Shown here: one piece after another, positions 1 to 6,450 of the stretch | How the letters are laid out: each line of letters opens with the position of its first letter | How positions within the stretch are numbered: position 1 is the stretch's first letter | Assembly (NCBI GenBank): GCA_017432405.1 | Contig: JAFRJF010000261.1 | Span: 1 to 16,133 of the forward strand | Direction: 5' to 3' | DNA: 16,133 bases | From: Clostridia bacterium | GTDB taxonomy: Bacteria > Bacillota_A > Clostridia > Christensenellales > Aristaeellaceae | The notes under the pieces: generated by a model | The model's input: only the letters and a program-made list of their open reading frames with translations | Databases searched by the model: none | Told to the model about the DNA's origin: nothing | Position numbers and translations under genes: made by a program

Positions 1-1
1 C

Positions 2-763
2 ACCGCCGACCCCAAGGCCGCGCCGCCGGTGGCGGTGTACGCCGCCGATCCCCTTATGCGGTCGGCAGCCGGACAGGCCTTCGCCCGGGCCGGGCTGTTC
101 GCCCGAACCGAGGGCGAGCCCGCCGGCATGGACCTGGCCCCCGGCGAGCTGGGCGTGTGTCTTACAGAGAACGGCGAGGGCTGCACCCTCTGCGACGCCC
201 GGGGCGCGCTCAGCGAGGGCGAGCAGCAGCTGCTGATGGCCTGGACGCTGCTGGGCCTGGGAGAAAACACGCTGCTGCTGCCCAACCAGGCCACCCGCGC
301 GGCCCAGGCGCTGGCGGCGGTCCGGGGCGCGCGGGTGGAATACGTGTCCGGCGAGGGGGCGCTGTGGATGAACGCCATGGCCCAGCGCTTTCCCAACCAG
401 TTCGCGCTGCACAGCGACGGCCTCCAGGCGGCGCTGGCCATGCTCAGCGCCCTGGCGGAGGCGGGCCTGACCCTGCGCGATTGGCTGCGGGACATGCCCG
501 CGGTATCCCGCCGCAGCCGCAGCGTGGCCGTCCCCCCGTCCCAGGCGGGCCGCATCCTCCGGGCGATGGCCCGCCGGGAAAAGCACGTGGAATTCGGCGG
601 CGGCATGCGCCTGAGCCGCAAAGACGGCTGGGCCTGGATCTGCCCCGAGGAAAACAGGCCCCACCTGCGCATCGTCGCCGAATCCCAGAGCGAGGAATAC
701 GCCCGGGAGCTGTGCGACTTCTGCGAAAGGGAGCTGAAAAGGATAGCGGGAGAAAAGAGCTGA
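2..763 (+). CDS. C-terminal part of a degenerate phosphohexomutase-like (PMM/PGM) domain protein, 5' partial
   Basis: The reading frame is open from the window edge, so the N-terminus lies outside; 253 residues are visible. The layout fits the end of an alpha-D-phosphohexomutase: a short domain 2 remnant (about 10-75), a domain 3 with DGLQAALAML (about 138-150) matching the family's DG-x-AAL segment, and a C-terminal domain with FGGGMRLSRKDGWAW and LRIVAESQSEEYA. The family's active-site motifs are missing. The Mg loop DGDxDR is replaced by ENGEGC, the sugar loop GGExSGH by a stretch around RFPNQFALHSDG, and the phosphate loop PSGTEP by CPEENRPH. It is therefore probably not an active mutase. 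In Bacillota such domains can be fused behind a sugar-1-phosphate nucleotidyltransferase; whether that is so here cannot be seen. Family assignment is fairly sure, function is not. Confidence 0.7.
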   Translation, partial: TADPKAAPPVAVYAADPLMRSAAGQAFARAGLFARTEGEPAGMDLAPGELGVCLTENGEGCTLCDARGALSEGEQQLLMAWTLLGLGENTLLLPNQATRAAQALAAVRGARVEYVSGEGALWMNAMAQRFPNQFALHSDGLQAALAMLSALAEAGLTLRDWLRDMPAVSRRSRSVAVPPSQAGRILRAMARREKHVEFGGGMRLSRKDGWAWICPEENRPHLRIVAESQSEEYARELCDFCERELKRIAGEKS

Positions 764-791
764 TTGGCCGCATGGCCAACCAGCTCTTTTC
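752..791 (+). terminator. Stem-loop terminator overlapping the stop codon
   Basis: An 18-bp stem with one mismatch (752-769 with 774-791) and a GCAT loop. Its left arm contains the last codons and the TGA at 761-763. The arm ends are A-rich and T-rich (GAAAAGAGC / GCTCTTTTC), so the descending arm supplies the U-tract. This is the likely end of the phosphohexomutase-like transcript. Confidence 0.75.
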
Positions 792-796
792 CAATG

Positions 797-829
797 AGTG
801 GGACAAGGGGACGGTTCTCTTGTCCCACT
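797..829. repeat. GGGACAAG palindromic repeat, single copy
   Basis: A perfect 11-bp inverted repeat (797-807 with 819-829) around the loop GGGACGGTTCT. The same stem core and identical loop recur twice in tandem at 15775-15849. It lies just downstream of the terminator at 752-791. It resembles the REP-like dispersed palindromes that some bacteria mobilise with IS200-like (RAYT) transposases; no transposase is in the window, so that link is an inference. Confidence 0.8.
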
Positions 830-942
830 AAATCGATGACATTGCGGTTCAGCGAATGACGGAAGCGACCGTTCCTGTTGGATTGAGCGCGCAGGCGTAG
901 CGTTACTGCGGGGGGACCGACCTCAACCGGCTCTTCGCGCCA

Positions 943-962
943 CCTTCCCCTGAAGGGGAAGG
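943..962. other. Short perfect hairpin in the metI downstream region
   Basis: CCTTCCCC (943-950) pairs with GGGGAAGG (955-962) around a TGAA loop. There is no U-tract on either strand, so it is not a clear terminator; it may be part of an intergenic repeat. The rest of 830-980 shows no gene. Confidence 0.4.
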
Positions 963-980
963 CTGGTTACCCGGCCATTC

Positions 981-1005
981 ATTCCTCAGTCCTAATTCCT
1001 CATTA
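981..1005. repeat. Solo array of 7-bp units (ATTCCTC type) abutting the metI stop
   Basis: Three heptamers, ATTCCTC, AGTCCTA and ATTCCTC, followed by ATTA. The unit is the same as in the right arm of the element at 11814-11977, but no partner arm or core is visible here. On the metI strand the array begins at the TAA stop codon (1003-1005). Confidence 0.6.
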
Positions 1006-1713
1006 TCTTTTGATCCTCTTGTCCAGCCTTGTCGCCAATCTGGACCCCACGCTCTGGAACACCTGCACCACGAGCACCAGCACGATCACGGCCAGGTACA
1101 GCACCGCGTATTTGTAGCGGTTGTAGCCGTAGTTGATGGCGATCTTGCCCAGTCCGCCGCCGCCCATCGCGCCGGACATGGCGGTGTAGCCCAGGATCGT
1201 GGTGATGGCCAGCGTGAAGTTGTTCACCAGCGAGGGCACGCTCTCGGGCAGCATCACCCGTGTAACGATCTGCATCGTGGAGGCGCCCATGCTCTGGGCC
1301 ATTTCGATGATGTTGGGGTCCAGCTCCCGCAGGGACGACTCCACCAACCGGGCCACGAAGGGGAACGCCGCCACCACCAGCGGCACGATGGAGGCCACCG
1401 AGCCGATGGAGGTGCCCGTGATGGCCCGGGTCAGCGGTATGACCATGACCATCAGTATGATGAAGGGCACCGAGCGCAGGAAGTTGATGATCACGTTGAT
1501 CACCTTCATCAGCAGCTTCGGCAGGGGGCGTATGCCCTTCTCGTCCCCGGTGACCAGCAGTATGCCCAGGGGCAGGCCGATCACGATGGCGAACAGCGTC
1601 GCCAGCACCGTGACGTACACCGTCTCCCACAGCCCCAGCGGGAATTCCGTGACGAATACGTGCCACGCCTCCTGGAGCTTGTCCGGCTCAAAGGCCTTCA
1701 AAAACTGGTTCAT
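1003..1713 (-). CDS. metI: Methionine-type ABC transporter permease MetI
   Basis: 236 residues, the usual MetI length, with about five hydrophobic membrane segments. The N-terminus is a short amphipathic stretch followed by GLWETVYVTVLATLFAIVIG. The permease EAA loop that docks the ATPase reads SSLRELDPNIIEMAQSMGAS and continues through MLPESVPSLV. The segment TAMSGAMGGGGLGKIAINYG is typical of MetI. It forms the channel for methionine or a related thioether, as a dimer with two MetN. Its ATG (1711-1713) overlaps the metN TGA (1710-1712) by four bases (ATGA), so the two are probably translationally coupled. A heptamer repeat starts at its stop codon. Confidence 0.95.
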   Translation of the reverse strand: MNQFLKAFEPDKLQEAWHVFVTEFPLGLWETVYVTVLATLFAIVIGLPLGILLVTGDEKGIRPLPKLLMKVINVIINFLRSVPFIILMVMVIPLTRAITGTSIGSVASIVPLVVAAFPFVARLVESSLRELDPNIIEMAQSMGASTMQIVTRVMLPESVPSLVNNFTLAITTILGYTAMSGAMGGGGLGKIAINYGYNRYKYAVLYLAVIVLVLVVQVFQSVGSRLATRLDKRIKR

Positions 1714-2741
1714 GCCTTAGCCCCCTTTCCGCCGTACTGCGCCTCGACCTGCACCGCCACGCCGTCCACGCCGGAGATGTACTTCAGCGCCTTCGCCAGC
1801 TCGTCCGGGCCGCCGGGGATCTCGATGAGCATGTAGCCGTACTCCCGCTTGCCCACCGTGCGGGTGGAGGCCCCCAGTATGTTGGCCGCGATGCCGCAAT
1901 CCATGGCCATGGAGGCGATCATCGGCTTGTTGGTGGTCACCGAGCCCTGGAACACCAGCCGCACCAGCTGGCCGTAGCCCGAGGAGGCCACGCTCTCGCC
2001 CTCCATCGCCCCGGGGAACACCAGCGCCCGGGTCGCCGCCGCCTTGGGATGGGAGAAGACCTCGCTGACCTCCCCCTCCTCCACCACCGTGCCGTGCTCC
2101 AGGATCGCCACGCGGTTGCAGATCTCCTGCACCACGCTCATCTGGTGGGTGATCACGATCACGGTGATGCCGGTGGACTGGTTGATCTGGCGGATCAGCT
2201 CCAGTATGGACTGGGTGGTCTTGGGGTCCAGGGCGCTGGTGGCCTCGTCGCACAGCAGCACCCGGGGATTGGTGGCCAGCGCCCGGGCGATGGCGATGCG
2301 CTGCTGCTGTCCGCCGGACAGCTGGGCCGGATAGACGTTGGCCTTGTCGGGCAAGCACACCGTCTCCAGCAGCTCCCGGGCCCGCGCCTCGGCCTGGGCC
2401 CTGGGGGCGTGGGCCAGCTTCAGCGGGAACATGATGTTTTCCAGGCAGGTGGACTGCATCAGCAGGTTGAAGGATTGGAAGATCATCGTCACCTGCCGGC
2501 GCACGTCCTGCATCTGCTTGTCGCTTAGCGCGCCCAGGTCGCGGCCGTCCAGCAGCACGCTGCCCTCGGTGGGCTTTTCCAGCATGTTGATGCAGCGCAC
2601 CAGGGTGCTCTTGCCCGCGCCGCTCATGCCGATGATGCCGTAGATGTCCCCGTCGCCCACGGTCAGGTTCACGTTCTTGAGCGCCTCCACCGGTCCGTCG
2701 GCGGTGGCAAAGCTCTTGGACAGGTTTCTCAGTTCAATCAT
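1710..2741 (-). CDS. metN: Methionine-type ABC transporter ATP-binding protein MetN
   Basis: 343 residues from the chosen start. Walker A GMSGAGKST is at 38-46, the signature LSGGQQQ at 141-147, Walker B VLLCDEATSALDP at 161-173 and the H-loop THQ near 198-200. After the ATPase comes the C-terminal regulatory NIL domain typical of MetN (about 255-335), which in E. coli binds methionine and closes the transporter when the cell is replete. The start used is the ATG at 2739-2741 (MIELRNL), because AAGGTG lies 8 bases upstream and MetN proteins normally begin this way. ATGs at 2745-2747 and 2775-2777 are also in frame but poorly placed. It is coupled to metI downstream and has its own promoter at 2817-2845, so it does not depend on metQ transcription. 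Confidence 0.95.
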   Translation of the reverse strand: MIELRNLSKSFATADGPVEALKNVNLTVGDGDIYGIIGMSGAGKSTLVRCINMLEKPTEGSVLLDGRDLGALSDKQMQDVRRQVTMIFQSFNLLMQSTCLENIMFPLKLAHAPRAQAEARARELLETVCLPDKANVYPAQLSGGQQQRIAIARALATNPRVLLCDEATSALDPKTTQSILELIRQINQSTGITVIVITHQMSVVQEICNRVAILEHGTVVEEGEVSEVFSHPKAAATRALVFPGAMEGESVASSGYGQLVRLVFQGSVTTNKPMIASMAMDCGIAANILGASTRTVGKREYGYMLIEIPGGPDELAKALKYISGVDGVAVQVEAQYGGKGAKA

Positions 2742-2771
2742 GGCCATATCACCTTGTATTTTGAAATATAA

Positions 2772-2797
2772 GGACACACCGGGTTTCCGGTGTGTCC
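2772..2797 (-). terminator. Hairpin in the metN leader: terminator of the upstream gene or attenuator
   Basis: A perfect 11-bp stem (GGACACACCGG, 2772-2782, with 2787-2797) and a 4-base loop. On the minus strand it is followed by TTATATTT, a moderate U-tract. It lies between the CAP-protein stop (2854) and metN (2741), and also downstream of the metN promoter at 2817-2845. It may terminate read-through from upstream or attenuate metNI. Confidence 0.6.
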
Positions 2798-2816
2798 GAA
2801 ATTCCGTTCAAATTAT

Positions 2817-2845
2817 ATTATACGTGGAAATGTGCGTTCTGGCAA
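2817..2845 (-). promoter_or_regulatory. Predicted sigma-A promoter for metNI
   Basis: Read on the minus strand: TTGCCA (2845-2840), a 17-base spacer, then TATAAT (2822-2817). It sits just after the stop codon of the CAP protein gene, with the expected transcription start near 2810, leaving a leader of about 70 nt that contains the hairpin at 2772-2797. Confidence 0.65.
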
Positions 2846-2853
2846 GGGCGAAT

Positions 2854-4722
2854 TCACTTCACCTTCACCTTCACCTTCACGCGCTTCTTGCCGGACCGGA
2901 CCACGATCGTGGTCCTGCCCTTCCTTACGCCCTTCACGACGCCCCTGGAATTCACGGTCGCGATCCTCGGGTTGCTGCTTGCGAAGGTGATGGGATCGTC
3001 GGAATAGGACGGGGTCAGCTTCGGCTTCAGCGTCACCCGCTTGCCCCTGCGGACGCTCACCGCCTTGCAGCTGAGCTTCGACGTCTTCGCCCTGGGCACC
3101 GTGATCAGGAGGCTGGCCTCGAGGCCGCTCTTCGTCGTGACGGTGACGGTGGCCGTGCCGGCGGTCTTCCGGGCCGAGACGGTCAGTATGTTGCCGTCCC
3201 TGAAGACCCTGACGATGCTGCTGTCGGAGGTTTTGGCCTTGAAGCTATCCCCCCTGGCGAGGTTGACCTTGACGCGCTTTTCCTGCATCTTGGGGAGCTT
3301 GACGGCGCTCCTGCTCAGCTTCAGCTTCGGCGCGAGCATGGGGATGACCTCGCTCTGCCGCTCGCCGCAGTTGGCGCACACCCTCTGCCGCTCGCCGGTC
3401 TGGAACACCGTAGCCTGGCTGGTGGTGACCCAACTGCCGAAGGCGTGTCCCAGGGCGGGCACCGTCTGCTGGACCTGCAGGATCGCGCCGCACACCGGGC
3501 ACCGCACGCCGGCGGTGAGTCCCGTGGCCGTGCAGGTGGGTGCCACGGCGGAAAGCGCCTGTTCCATGTGTTCCACCGTGAAATCCGCGGAAGCCGAGGT
3601 CACCCCCGGCGCGCTTGCTGATATCGAAGCGATGCCGCAGGTGACGGCCGTGACCGTGCCGGTGGCGTCCACCGGGGCGATGCCCGGCGCCGACGAAGTC
3701 CAGCTGACGTCGTCCATCACCAGCAGGGGGCAGCCCTTGACGCTGGCCGCCAGCGCAAGCGCGGAGGTATCCCCGGCGACGCCGCTCAGCGTGCCGATCA
3801 GCGTACCGCCCTCTATGAGGTCCGCCTTCACCTCCAGGTTCTGTATGCAGTCGCCGGTAAAGGCCATGGGCGTCTCATCCAGGCCTGATGCGTACCTGGA
3901 AGAGGAGAACTCGCCGACGGTGGTGTTGAAATACCGGACCTCGTCGCTGCAGAACGTCCCCAGGCCGACATAGTCATGGCTGGGCTGGATCATCTGGGTG
4001 TAGTGGCCCGTGACCGCGCCCGGGGTCTTGTTGACCCAGTCGGCCTTCTCCTCGTACCACTGGTTGATGCCCATAGTGACGCTGCCGCTCCAGTTCCAGG
4101 CGATGACCTCGCCCCAGGACCTGACGCCGGACGGCGAGGGGAACCAGATGTCCTTGTCCGACAGCCGCGCGTGGCCCAGGCTGATCGCCGCCTCCGCCGC
4201 GCGGATGCGGGCGATGTATTCCAGGCCGGAGCCCCATTTGATGGGCAGATAGTCGTCCATGGTCAGGGGCGTTCCCGGGTTGTCGGGGTTGTCCACGCCC
4301 TCCTGGCAGGCCTCCAGGCGGATCTCGTTGATCCGCGCCAGGGCGCCGGCCACATCGGAAACGTAGCTGCCCTTCAGCCCGAGGAAGACGCAGCCCTCCG
4401 AGGGCGACGCGACGTCCGTATCAATGACGGGCAGCCCGTCGAAGGCCGACGTGTTGCGCGCCGGAACATGATCGGCGGCCCGGATGCCCGACGAGGCCAC
4501 CCCGGTGGCCGTCACTTCGGTCTGCTCCAGGGCGTCCTCCAGTCCGTCGATGACGATCCCCCCGGCCTCCGGCAGTTCCAGCTCCGGCAGGCCATCCTCC
4601 GACAGCCCAAAAACCGGCCAGTCGCCGTCCTGGTACTCCGCCAGGACAGGACAGGCCGATCCGAAAGCAAGGATTGCCGCGAGCACGATGGCGATAACAG
4701 CTCTTCGCAACATATTATACAT
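2854..4722 (-). CDS. Secreted CAP-domain protein with Ig-like domains and a Cys4 zinc-ribbon-like module
   Basis: 622 residues. The ATG at 4720-4722 (MYNMLRRAV) is preceded by AGGAAGG at 5 bases; the longer frame to 4782 only reads through the palindromic repeat. A signal peptide covers 1-28 (VLA|EY cleavage). A CAP/SCP-PR1 domain spans about 120-270 with GHARLSD (183), GEVI (204), GHYTQMI (239) and VGLG (252). A BIG_2-like domain follows (about 297-385). Then come C397, C408PVC411, H426 and C449ANC452, the cysteine pattern of a module often repeated in clostridial surface proteins. Two more Ig-like domains (about 465-545 and 546-616) precede a very basic KVKVKVK tail that could bind an anionic wall polymer. 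No LPXTG or SLH anchor is seen. Role is unknown, probably surface or extracellular. It splits metQ from metNI, which is odd for that operon. Confidence 0.85.
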   Translation of the reverse strand: MYNMLRRAVIAIVLAAILAFGSACPVLAEYQDGDWPVFGLSEDGLPELELPEAGGIVIDGLEDALEQTEVTATGVASSGIRAADHVPARNTSAFDGLPVIDTDVASPSEGCVFLGLKGSYVSDVAGALARINEIRLEACQEGVDNPDNPGTPLTMDDYLPIKWGSGLEYIARIRAAEAAISLGHARLSDKDIWFPSPSGVRSWGEVIAWNWSGSVTMGINQWYEEKADWVNKTPGAVTGHYTQMIQPSHDYVGLGTFCSDEVRYFNTTVGEFSSSRYASGLDETPMAFTGDCIQNLEVKADLIEGGTLIGTLSGVAGDTSALALAASVKGCPLLVMDDVSWTSSAPGIAPVDATGTVTAVTCGIASISASAPGVTSASADFTVEHMEQALSAVAPTCTATGLTAGVRCPVCGAILQVQQTVPALGHAFGSWVTTSQATVFQTGERQRVCANCGERQSEVIPMLAPKLKLSRSAVKLPKMQEKRVKVNLARGDSFKAKTSDSSIVRVFRDGNILTVSARKTAGTATVTVTTKSGLEASLLITVPRAKTSKLSCKAVSVRRGKRVTLKPKLTPSYSDDPITFASSNPRIATVNSRGVVKGVRKGRTTIVVRSGKKRVKVKVKVK

Positions 4723-4762
4723 GCCAACCTTCCTGTCGCGATTGGCGCCGACTGCATTAACA

Positions 4763-4801
4763 AATACTGATTCATCGAGCAAAGCTCGATGAATCAGTAT
4801 T
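4763..4801. repeat. Stop-codon palindrome, copy 1 (likely metQ terminator)
   Basis: A perfect 18-bp stem (4763-4780 with 4784-4801) with AAA loop, core CTGATTCATCGAGC. On the metQ strand it begins 3 bases after the stop codon (4805-4807) and is followed by TTTGTTAA, so it works as a terminator shape. Compared with sister copies, the inner stem carries TTCATCGAGC paired with GCTCGATGAA, a matched change. Confidence 0.85.
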
Positions 4802-4804
4802 GCC

Positions 4805-5656
4805 TCACTTCCCCAGCGCGCTCAGGTCCTTCTGCTGGGAGCCGTACAGGCCCATGGGCTCGGTGTGCACGGTGCCCACGCTGACCACGTCGTAGCCCTC
4901 CTGGCTCACCTGGTCGTCCAGATAGGGCTGGTGCTGGAAGTAGTTGGCATAGGCCACGCCGGAATCCACGTCGGGGTTCTCCTGGGTGTAGTTGGACACG
5001 TCCACCACCTGCAGCGTGATGTCCTTCTCGGCCAGTATGCCCACGACCACGCTGTTCAAGATCTCGGAGTGGGGCGTCGGGGTGGCCTCGATGACCAGCG
5101 TCTGGCCGGCCAGGGCGCCGTAATCCACGTCGGGGTCATAGCCGTCGGTGGGGTTGTCCACCACGGACAGCACCGCGCCGTGATAGGTCTGGGCGATGAA
5201 GTCCTTCACCTGCTGGCTCTGCAGCGCGGCCACCAGCGCCTTGGTCAGGTCCGCGTCCGCGTTCTCGCCCTTCACGGCGATGACGTTGGCGTTGGGCAGG
5301 TAGTTCGCCTCGTCCTCCAGCAGCAGCGGATCGCCGATCTCGATGCCGGCGTTCACGGCGTCCAGCACGAAGTTCAGGTTCATCACGGCGTAATCCAGGT
5401 CCGGCAGCAGGTTGGGCAGCATGGCGGCCTCGACCTCCACGATCTCGATGCCCTCGGTCAGCACGTCCGCCTTGGTGGCCGTCTGGCCCGCCTCGGCGTT
5501 CAGCTCCAGTATGCCGTTGTACTCCAGCAGGCGCAGCGCCCGGGCCTCGTTGGTGGTGTCGTTGGGCACGCCGATCTTGACGTCCGCCAGCGCGCTCACG
5601 GAAGTGACCAGCAGCAGGGCCGCCAGCAGGGCGGCGAAAAGTTTGCGAAGCTTCAT
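4805..5656 (-). CDS. metQ: MetQ/NlpA-family substrate-binding protein with circularly permuted sequence order
   Basis: 283 residues. The ATG at 5654-5656 (MKLRKLF) has AGGAGGT at 8 bases and opens a signal peptide (1-24, ALA|DV). Mature residues 26-163 match the second half of ordinary MetQ: IGVPNDTTNEARALRLL (family IPNDPTNxxRALxLL), EIVEVEAAMLPNLLPDLDYAVMN and LVAALQSQQVKDFIAQTYHG. After an acidic linker (about 164-184, DNPTDGYDPDVDYG) come residues 185-280, matching the first half of ordinary MetQ: ATPTPHSEIL, ANYFQHQPYLDDQ and VGTVHTEPMGLYG, ending at KDLSAL, just where the usual IPNDPTN half would begin. So the natural ends are joined and new ends opened in the inter-lobe segment. There is no cysteine anywhere, hence no lipobox anchor. 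It presumably captures methionine or a derivative for MetNI. Family is certain; permutation is read directly from motif order. Confidence 0.9.
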   Translation of the reverse strand: MKLRKLFAALLAALLLVTSVSALADVKIGVPNDTTNEARALRLLEYNGILELNAEAGQTATKADVLTEGIEIVEVEAAMLPNLLPDLDYAVMNLNFVLDAVNAGIEIGDPLLLEDEANYLPNANVIAVKGENADADLTKALVAALQSQQVKDFIAQTYHGAVLSVVDNPTDGYDPDVDYGALAGQTLVIEATPTPHSEILNSVVVGILAEKDITLQVVDVSNYTQENPDVDSGVAYANYFQHQPYLDDQVSQEGYDVVSVGTVHTEPMGLYGSQQKDLSALGK

Positions 5657-5734
5657 AATGATATACCTCCTGTCTTTCATCCGCGTAGTGCCCGCCGCCT
5701 GTATTTCGGCGGTCCCGCACGAATTCCGGCAATT

Positions 5735-5764
5735 ATCATAGCACACAGCCGGTGTTTTGTCCAA
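5735..5764 (-). promoter_or_regulatory. metQ: Predicted metQ promoter
   Basis: On the minus strand: TTGGAC (5764-5759) or TGGACA (5763-5758), 18 or 17 bases, then TATGAT (5740-5735). This gives a leader of about 70-75 nt before the metQ ATG. Confidence 0.55.
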
Positions 5765-5921
5765 TATCCCATTGAGATACCGAGTTATAGAAAAAATATA
5801 TAACCGCAACAATTGCCCAAAAAATGCCACTAATCTGCCTCAAATCAAACAATTCTTGCCCTCCAGGGTGACAATATCGTGAAATTATTCATGTTTTTTC
5901 GCCGCGCCACGGCGCGGCGCC

Positions 5922-5950
5922 TTGCATATATACAATTTTTATGTTACAAT
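5922..5950 (+). promoter_or_regulatory. Predicted promoter of the Rrf2-family gene
   Basis: TTGCAT (5922-5927), a 17-base spacer, then TACAAT (5945-5950), in an AT-rich island inside GC-rich DNA. The expected start lies near 5957. Rrf2 regulators are often autoregulated; TTATAC-AAGC-TGATAA (5950-5965) is a weak dyad there, not convincing by itself. Confidence 0.6.
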
Positions 5951-6001
5951 TATACAAGCTGATAATATCGGTCTCCAAGAAATATAAGGGAGGCAAATAC
6001 C

Positions 6002-6427
6002 GTGAAGATATCCACAAAGGGGCGCTATGCCCTTCGCATGATGGTCGATATCGCCGAGCACCAGAAGGACGGCTATGTCACCCTGAAGGACGTGGCCCTG
6101 CGCCAGGGCATCTCCAAAAAATACCTCGAACAGATCGCCCTGCACATCAGCCAGGCGGGCATGCTTCGCGCGGTGCGCGGCTACCAGGGCGGCTATATGC
6201 TGGCCCGGCCCGCGTCCGAGTACACCGTCCATTCGATCCTCCAGGTCGTGGAGGGCTCGATGGTGCCCGTGACCTGCCTGCAGCAGACGGAAAACACCTG
6301 CGAGCGCAGGGATGTCTGCCGCACGTTGCCCCTGTGGCAGGGCCTTGAGAAGCTGATCCGCGACTACCTCACCGCCATCACGCTGGAGGACGTTGTGGAA
6401 GGCCGAATCCCCGCCCCTACCGATTGA
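6002..6427 (+). CDS. Rrf2/IscR-family transcriptional regulator
   Basis: 141 residues, normal for Rrf2. It begins with GTG at 6002, with GGGAGG 8 bases before it. The N-terminal winged helix-turn-helix is clear: MKISTKGRYALRMMVDIAEH, then ISKKYLEQIALHISQAGMLRAVRGYQGGYMLAR (34-69). In the cluster-binding region there are three cysteines, C92, C100 and C106 (CX7CX5C), close to the IscR/NsrR arrangement that holds a [2Fe-2S] or [4Fe-4S] cluster, so it may sense iron-sulfur status, oxygen or NO. Rrf2 members in Bacillota include CymR (cysteine metabolism) and IscR-like proteins. It diverges from the metQ-like gene, so control of sulfur amino acid uptake is conceivable. No isc or suf genes are adjacent. 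The exact subtype is unresolved. Confidence 0.9.
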   Translation: MKISTKGRYALRMMVDIAEHQKDGYVTLKDVALRQGISKKYLEQIALHISQAGMLRAVRGYQGGYMLARPASEYTVHSILQVVEGSMVPVTCLQQTENTCERRDVCRTLPLWQGLEKLIRDYLTAITLEDVVEGRIPAPTD

Positions 6428-6450
6428 CACCGTTGCGCGTTTCTACGATT

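Larger units (their letters stand above)
5657..6001. other. Divergent control region between metQ and the Rrf2 gene
   Basis: 345 bases without a gene. It holds a leftward metQ promoter (5735-5764), a rightward Rrf2 promoter (5922-5950) and a GC-rich hairpin (CGCCGCGC 5900-5907 with 5912-5919) directly upstream of the Rrf2 -35 box. A small CCGCC/GGCGG hairpin (about 5692-5713) lies in the metQ leader. I looked for a SAM riboswitch (S-box) and saw none. Confidence 0.6.

Noticed and set aside
157..831. A long alternative frame inside the phosphohexomutase-like gene
   Set aside because: It is a G/R/P-rich shadow frame running through the terminator and the palindromic repeat, with no family motifs.
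4723..4782. A longer N-terminus for the CAP protein starting at 4782
   Set aside because: The extra residues come from reading through the palindromic repeat; the start at 4722 has a ribosome binding site and begins a proper signal peptide.
5657..5760. A SAM riboswitch (S-box) in the metQ or metN leader
   Set aside because: The leaders are about 70-75 nt, too short for an S-box, and none of its conserved strings are present.
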